Shown here: positions 58,001 to 64,000 of the stretch, piece by piece
Numbering within the stretch: position 1 is the stretch's first letter
How the letters are laid out: each line of letters begins with the position of its first letter
NCBI GenBank assembly: GCA_032622095.1
Contig: CP136063.1
Location: 70,721,980 to 70,785,979, forward strand
Length of the DNA stretch: 64,000 nt
From: Siphonodentalium dalli
Taxonomy: Eukaryota; Mollusca; Scaphopoda; Gadilida; Siphonodentaliidae
Direction of reading: 5' to 3'
Notes under the pieces: model-generated
Seen by the model: only the letters and a program-made list of their open reading frames with translations
The model's database searches: none
What the model was told of the DNA's origin: nothing
Made by a program: the position numbers and the translations under genes

Positions 58001-58603
58001 AGAAGTCTGCCCCGCACGAATACGGCCCCGTTAATATATATAGATGGGAGTTGATTGAAGCCTTAAATCGGAGAATGTTTATGTAGGCTAATTGTGAAGT
58101 CCGCAATGCTATTATAATCATAACACAATGAAATTCAATTATGGGCAGACAGTTGGGCAGACAGTGAAGCTGAAATGGTTACTGTCGGCCCGTTCGTTCA
58201 TTTGGGTTTCCATCTTTTTTTAAATTTTGAGTTACGTGATACGCTGCTTTTGTAAAAGGTATAAAAACAATGATAGTTGCATACAGACAATGGAAGAAAG
58301 CTGCTAAGTACTTTTGATTGCTGCTTAGCGAATGAAGCCATGCGCTCAAATCTTTAACCAATGTAAGGCCTACATAGAGACAGATCTGACAAACCAGCTA
58401 CTCCATACAATCGCCAAGATTTCAGCACCCACAACTGACGACAGAGAAGACGCCGCCGTTTGAATGTATTGTTAATTGTATTAATATAATCTGTTATTTT
58501 TTCATTATTATTAGTTTCATATATCAAATCATATAAATTGAAGAATAATTTTAAACAATGTTTCTGTTATATATGGGGCCGACTTCGCGCGGGGCCGACT
58601 TCT
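58001..58603. mobile_element. Possible element with ~43-bp inverted ends
   Basis: AGAAGTCTGCCCCGCACGAA at 58001 and its imperfect reverse complement at 58562-58603 (GGGGCCGACTTCGCGCGGGG) are followed inward by TATATA tracts. The centre is unique and non-coding, with a duplicated GGGCAGACAGT at about 58143. Confidence 0.5.
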
Positions 58604-59996
58604 GTATTCAAAAAACTATATTTCTTGAGCGTTCTTATAAAAAGATTACTTTGAACCAGATGACAAATGATATGCTAACTTCACAATGTGGTAGAATGAG
58701 AGCCAGCAGTTTATGGGTCAACTTGTGGGCAAGATATGGTACCTCTATTTGTGGACTCTTCTGATGTTGGGCATCCCCCCTTTACTCACATAATGTGGGT
58801 CACACAAAGCTTATATCCAGTCTGGTGTGAATAGCTTTTAGCTGGTGTCAGGATAATCACTCATGTTGGAGTTGAGTGAGTTGTGACCTATTTACTAGAA
58901 ATAGTGTGATGGTCTCGTAGGGTTTTAATTGAGGTTTAGTATTCTATTGTCATCAGAGTTCACAGCATTACACTGGCCACTGTTTAACCCATTCTTCTAG
59001 TACCCACAGGGCCAATGTTTAAGCAAGTATACCGGTACATGTATATCATTTGTCAACAACTGGTTCAAAGTAATTTTTTCAAAGAATGCTCAAGAAATAT
59101 AATATTAATATTTTGTGTAGTACATCATTGATCATTCATCACAGTGTTCAGTACATATTCCCATATTGAATTCTTAGATATGAACTTTCGTTTTTCTTGG
59201 ACCATTGCCTGCAAATTTTATTTTATTCAATCTCAATATAGTTCGCATTTTGTATTTCTAACATTATCCACCATGAAGTATACACTTAAAATGTTGCACC
59301 AATGGTCGGGCATGGTTTCTGTGATCACTAATATACATTTACAGAATCCTTTATATATTTGGACTCTATAAAATTTTGGAAAAATTGGGTCCAAAAAGCC
59401 CTTAATAATAATCAAAAAGGTCAATAATATAGGTTATTGGTACCGATTAAGGTGGTGGTAAAGTTTCGCAAATCACATTTTCCTACAATTTTGTTTCTTC
59501 TGCTCACCATCACGGCTTCTAAATTAATGTCCTAGGTTCATATCATTGTCAGTTTACACAAGGGGTAGAATGATTTAGTAAGAATAACTCTTGCTACAAA
59601 TTAGCTAGTGCGAATTGGCGTGCATAAATATGTCAACGTTTTGGCATTTAGAACAGGAAATGGGAGGCACTTGTGGAATTTAAAAACAAATCAATGTCTG
59701 CCCCAATACTCGCGAAGAGCCGAGGAGCAGCGAATTTTGTAAATTATGGTTTATTTCGAAATAATTTGCGTTTAAAGCCACGTGAGGCCTTAGTTGTCGA
59801 AAATATTCATATTTGTTCAATCACCGTAAACAAAAAAACATTAAAACGCATACAGTTTCGTTCATATATACAATGACCATCGCGTAAACAGCATGTTATC
59901 ATAAAGACCTACTATATTTTACCTAAGCAAGAGCCTGATTGTGTTACAGAAGACAACACACACAATGCTGCTGGCTAATCACACACAAATGGCAAA
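58604..59996. other. No gene recognised
   Basis: AT-rich sequence. Open frames of 60-75 codons occur but have no recognisable motif or splice context. Confidence 0.4.
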
Positions 59997-60050
59997 AACG
60001 CTCTTTATTCGTTCCATATCAGGAATTCATCCACAAATAACGCTCTTTAT
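59997..60050 (-). repeat. Two inverted copies of the AATAAAGAGCGTT motif
   Basis: AACGCTCTTTATT at 59997-60009 and AACGCTCTTTAT at 60039-60050 are reverse-orientation copies of the word clustered at 1958-2787. Confidence 0.75.
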
Positions 60051-61800
60051 GTTTACCATCATAATATAAACAAACACCAGAAAAGTAACTTTTTAGGCTT
60101 TGTTTACATAATGGTAAAAAATATGACAATAACATACTGTTTATGCGATATTTCTTATTTGTATACGGACAAAGTCTGTCTACATTTTGTTGTTCTTTCT
60201 GGCGGTTTTTGACGGGTGGAAATATTTTCACAGGATACCCACCGTCAAGGCCAACCGTACCTTTAACTAACGTAAACAAATCCACCATTTTTATAAAAAA
60301 AAATACCGGTCAGTTTGTCGTACAAAAGAAAGATGATGTGCACTGACCTAGAAACATTTGAATAGGCGAGAACACCGTGGACAATAGACCGATCAGATTA
60401 AGCCGGTCTCGAGACGGGGTAATCCCAACTCACGAGAGCCGGAATTACCTCCGTTTGCATTATCAAATGTACTTATCGATCTCTCATAGTTTGGTAGAGG
60501 ATTCCTTTTTTTCTTTCGGATTTTATTGCTATCGAATACGTTTTTTTCTGGAAATTAATTCTCCATGGCAATTAACGGATATTGGCGAGTACAGTTGTGC
60601 TAATTTTATATCGCTTGGATTTACCAATTTCGCTGTACAAATGCCAACAGAAAGGGTACCATTACGCAGCGACGTATGGCCATATATTTCGCATAGAAAT
60701 TCCATTTGAGTTCTAGTACCCACATTTACCATATATATATATAGCAAGCCTCAGATCGTCATTGTTTGATTTGTGTGGGGTGTCATTATTATGTAATCCA
60801 TGCATGCAATATATATAAATAACTAACCTTATATGATATAAGCGAAGATCCAACGATGAATAAATACAATGTAATACGTCAACAGATAGAAATAAGTCGT
60901 GTTGTTGAGGCTGTCGATATTTCAAAGAACAAGTCCACGGTGTATCGCTCCGCTGATCTGTTCCAGAATCGCACTGATCTATGATTGGATGTTTCGGCGG
61001 AGTGGCATATTTGTGTGTGTGGTTCAGCTCTCCGATAGAGAGCATTTGGCCCTATATTTTCTACTATCGTATTTTAATTCATATTTATATACAATTCAGC
61101 TATACTAACAGCTATAATGAATCTTCGTATCTATATGTGTATGTTGTTATTAGCAGGTTTTAGTAGAGAAATCTTCCGACAGAATGTTGCTTCAACTTCA
61201 AGTTCAAAATGTTTGTTGACGTACTCAGGTACGAAATTAGTGCACTGAAGCTTCCCCAGCGTCGCGTTCATTCCGCCTCATGATTCCGGGTTACAATCAA
61301 CTAAATATGTCCCATATGCGACAGTGTTAGGGTTAAGCCATTCCCACGATTCATTACACCCTACTGATCCAAACTTTAAATACTTTTTGCGTGTAGAACT
61401 CCACGTCGGACATACATGTAAGTTGTCAAAAAAGAAATGGTGCTTCACCGTACTTATTCCTGGAAACAAATTGGCATTTCCACAACTATCCCCTTTTGTG
61501 CACACCAAATTTCAATATAGAATAATACCCCCACCCCTACCAAATTTGGGGACCAATGTAGCCACTTGACGAACACTCCCACACAAATAACCGAGGAATA
61601 AACATAGCCTATGAATTTCTTTTTTCTTTCACATTAAACAACCGAAGATATTATACACCATTCAGCTGTCGGTATTTTTTTTATGCTGACTCGAGTTTTC
61701 CTACACAAATGCCAAGGGGCATAATTTCAAGTATTTAGTTGCTTATAACCTCCGATGTTGAAATTATTTAGGCAAGATTGTGCCGGTTACACTATTTGCA
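60051..61800. other. No gene recognised
   Basis: A (TA)n tract lies at about 60731-60742. Several overlapping short frames on both strands are seen, none with recognised similarity. Confidence 0.4.
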
Positions 61801-61871
61801 GCAAGTCCCTGTAAATGTGGCAAGTCTCCGGTAAATGCAGCAAGTCCCCGGTAAATTCAGCAAGTCCCTTT
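61801..61871 (+). repeat. Minisatellite, ~20-bp unit, 3.5 copies
   Basis: Units of GCAAGTCCCCGGTAAATNCA with small variants. Confidence 0.9.
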
Positions 61872-62094
61872 CGCCGAGGGTGCATTACACGGCGGATTAG
61901 TCATGTGTGTTTACACAACGATATGTTTAAGTGGGTGTGCTGATTACAAAGGCCTATGTGTATGCTGTTCGATATACATCTATGTTTCATCATGTTGTGC
62001 ATACACGTGGATGATTATTTGACGCTATATATCGTCGCCACGAGTGGATCCTTTGTTCTGAAACTTAAGCAATCGCACCAGTGTTGGGCGTTGA

Positions 62095-62720
62095 TATCCC
62101 CTATCACATCCACTCGTCAGCAAAATTTTATCTCCATATTTTATTTTTTTCAAGAATTTTTGAACTTTCGGTTTTTGTTGGAATTTGCCAATATGTACCC
62201 ACCTGAACACGAGCTTTCCGTTGGTCGGTTTGCTTTGTAAGTAGAGCGGTCAAACGTTCGGATGTTACCAAAAATATATCAACGTACCCGCTCCTGCATT
62301 ACATCGCTCCATCATTAACTCGGTCGGATTTGGCGAGAAAAATAGCTTAGTGATACAGCACTTAAATATACTTGTTAACATTATAAAGCCTCGCCACGAG
62401 TAAACCTTGTACCTTAGCACAAATTAAGCAGACATCGATAAGTTGCGTTTGGGTACTATCTATCATATCCACTATTCAAATTTTGTTTATCTCGATGTTT
62501 GATTTTTAGACAATTTTTCCCCCTTTGATTTTCGTTGGAATTTGCAAAAAGTCTGAACCGACCGGAAGCTCACTCGCTGTTTGACAGTTTGCTATTATAG
62601 CAGAGCTATCAAACTTTGGGAGCCTACCTACGCGATACCGCACTACCTGCTCCTGCATTAACCTTGCTCACCAATTAGCCCGTTTGGATTTGGCGCCAAA
62701 AATAGGTAATTTTCTTGTAC
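62095..62720 (+). repeat. Dispersed repeat, two diverged sub-units (relative of 6770-7330)
   Basis: Sub-units begin with ATCACATCCACTCGTC (about 62103) and ATCATATCCACTATTC (about 62462). They continue with TTGGAATTTGC, 'GAGC-GTCAAAC', GCTCCTGCATTA and CGGATTTGGCG, followed by AAAAATAG. The order matches the 6.8-7.3 kb repeat. Confidence 0.65.
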
Positions 62721-62831
62721 ATGCCGTAGATCGGTAACGATTGGGAATTAAAAACATGCCAGCGAAAAAATTCAGTCCGCACCACTCTCCCCATTCGGAA
62801 TATGCAACAAAAATATTATACCGCTGGACTT

Positions 62832-62832
<1 letters not shown>

Positions 62833-62865
<33 letters not shown>
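62833..62865 (-). repeat. T33 homopolymer (poly(A) on the minus strand)
   Basis: Thirty-three T residues on the plus strand. The adjacent 62866-63005 is unusually C/G-rich with three copies of 'CTGGT(A/C)TCA(C/T)' phrases. On the minus strand the composition (GC-rich body, then A33) would fit a retrotransposed transcript end, but no AATAAA or target duplication was identified. Confidence 0.6.
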
Positions 62866-62868
<3 letters not shown>

Positions 62869-63025
62869 AAATCTGCCGTTTACATCCGCCACCGGTCAGC
62901 CTGGTATCACCACCCTCGGCCTGGTCTCACCACCCCGACCTGGTATCATTACCCAGCACGGTTTCGTCGCCGCCCCGGTTATGCTTCATCCTCTCCCATG
63001 CTCCTTAGTTAGCCAAATTATTTAA

Positions 63026-63862
63026 TTTTCGATGGTCTGTAACTTGGACATTTCTCAACCGATTTACAAAATTCTGTCAGGAGGATCATTAGTACACCCT
63101 ATAGATACACGACAGTAAAAATAGTTGAAATCATCGAAAAAAAAAATTGCGAAAATTTTGCCCCCACCCAAAACCCAAAAATATAAGTCCGTCCCTGTTC
63201 AAAACTTGTTTTCGTAGCAAGTTGATAACGGGTAACTACATAAAATCTCTCAAATATGGATACCGTGCATGTTATAGGCGGTTAGATGATATGAAATAAA
63301 TCGAATTTTGCGAATCATGGGCGACAACTCTGTAGAAAAAGCGCGGACATAAATTATAATGTATGGATTCAATAGGGAATCGTGAGTTCTACATATGGTC
63401 CAAATTTTGAGTCTCTGCTGCTCATACTTTTCGAGATACAGCAACCCCATTTTTTTACAAAAAGGGAGATAACTCTGTAAACCAAACGTGGACAACATCC
63501 TATATACTCTTATTAGTTAGAAATAGTATAGGTCTATATGCATACGAAATTTCAGCTCCCTATCTCTTGTACTTCCGGAGATATAAGAGTTGAAAAATTG
63601 CTTAGAATAATAATAATAGAGGAGAAAAATAATAAATTGAATAACAATATACTTCCATATTAAAATATGGAAGTATAATAAGGGATTCGCACGGAATTGA
63701 TTGGTATGTCGATAGTATGGTTTATTGACATTTCTGTGTTCAGTTGGAACGTTCTGGTGTGACCCCCACCCTTGCCTCGGAATTAGGTGATGCGTGTAGA
63801 AACGTCGCCATATCTCGGCCAATCTTCGAGATATCGAGCTAATTTTTGCGTCATTGTGTTCG
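63026..63862 (+). repeat. Diverged single relative of the 1744-bp satellite monomer
   Basis: In order it contains 'GTCTGTAACTTGGACATTTCTC', an A run plus TTGCGAAAATTTTGCCCCCA, AGTTGATAACGGG, 'ATGGGCGACAACTCTG', GGGAGATAACTCTG, an AATAATAATA tract, a palindrome (TATACTTCCATAT/ATATGGAAGTATA at 63648-63677) and CTTGCCTCGGAATTAGGTGA. Each has a counterpart in the same order in the satellite monomer, with many substitutions and length differences. Confidence 0.85.
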
Positions 63863-64000
63863 CATTTGATGCCCCTTTAATATTTAGTAGGGTTCTAGTA
63901 AGATATTGTGGCGATATTCTACTATATAGACCTATATTAATGCTGTTCAGTACATACATTTCGATTATATCTGGCTTCCATCGACATAATAAGGCAAGTC

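Noticed and set aside
62741-63025. Plus-strand frame across the T33 tract (polyphenylalanine protein)
   Set aside because: The frame is an artefact of the homopolymer, with no recognisable protein on either side.
1-64000. Bacterial features such as CRISPR arrays, operons or ribosome-binding sites
   Set aside because: The sequence is eukaryotic: long non-coding stretches, splice-like signals, MITEs, satellites and a Helentron. No direct-repeat/spacer array with CRISPR geometry was found.

Overview
This window is a non-coding-rich, repeat-dominated piece of an animal nuclear genome. It is AT-rich and short of long open frames, with isolated putative exons bounded by GT/AG signals. Many dispersed repeats carry the 'GGGCCATAACTC' and 'GACAGACGGACGG' signatures that I associate with molluscan, especially bivalve, genomes. 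That taxonomic reading is an inference from repeat style and from the Helentron type. No rRNA gene or CRISPR array is present, and no operon organisation is visible.

Layout. 0-1.1 kb: the end of a Polinton/adintovirus-like element on the minus strand, with a zinc-finger/polyQ/packaging-ATPase gene broken by a frameshift and the start of a second zinc-finger ORF. 1.8 kb: a THAP-domain exon, followed by repeated AATAAAGAGCGTT motifs. 3-8.8 kb: an E-box cluster, hairpins, a MITE, a nested fold-back element, a tandemly duplicated tRNA-like (SINE-type) unit and other repeats. 8.87-23.43 kb: a satellite array of about 8.35 copies of a 1744-bp monomer. The copies look identical, even in microsatellite length. 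23.4-32.2 kb: C/A-rich sequence, molluscan dispersed repeats, and putative minus-strand exons of one or two unrecognised cellular genes. 32.77-40.64 kb: a Helentron (Helitron2-class) transposon on the minus strand, the only long coding region. 41-50.5 kb: dispersed repeats and a complex array of about 0.72-kb units grouped into a 1.79-kb higher-order repeat. 50.5-63 kb: inverted-repeat elements and fold-backs with no convincing genes. 63.03-63.86 kb: a diverged single relative of the 1744-bp satellite monomer.

How the genes work together. The two Helentron ORFs form one functional set. The upstream ORF has a C76/herpesvirus-tegument-like cysteine protease domain followed by an OTU protease domain. 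The downstream ORF has a Cys-rich region, a HUH/two-tyrosine Rep nuclease, a PIF1-family helicase and a C-terminal endonuclease/exonuclease/phosphatase domain. A basic repeat of about 18 residues runs in register across the junction of the two ORFs, and the frame is broken at a GTGTG. The pair was therefore probably once a single polyprotein gene. Most other elements in the window are non-autonomous, with inverted repeats but no transposase.
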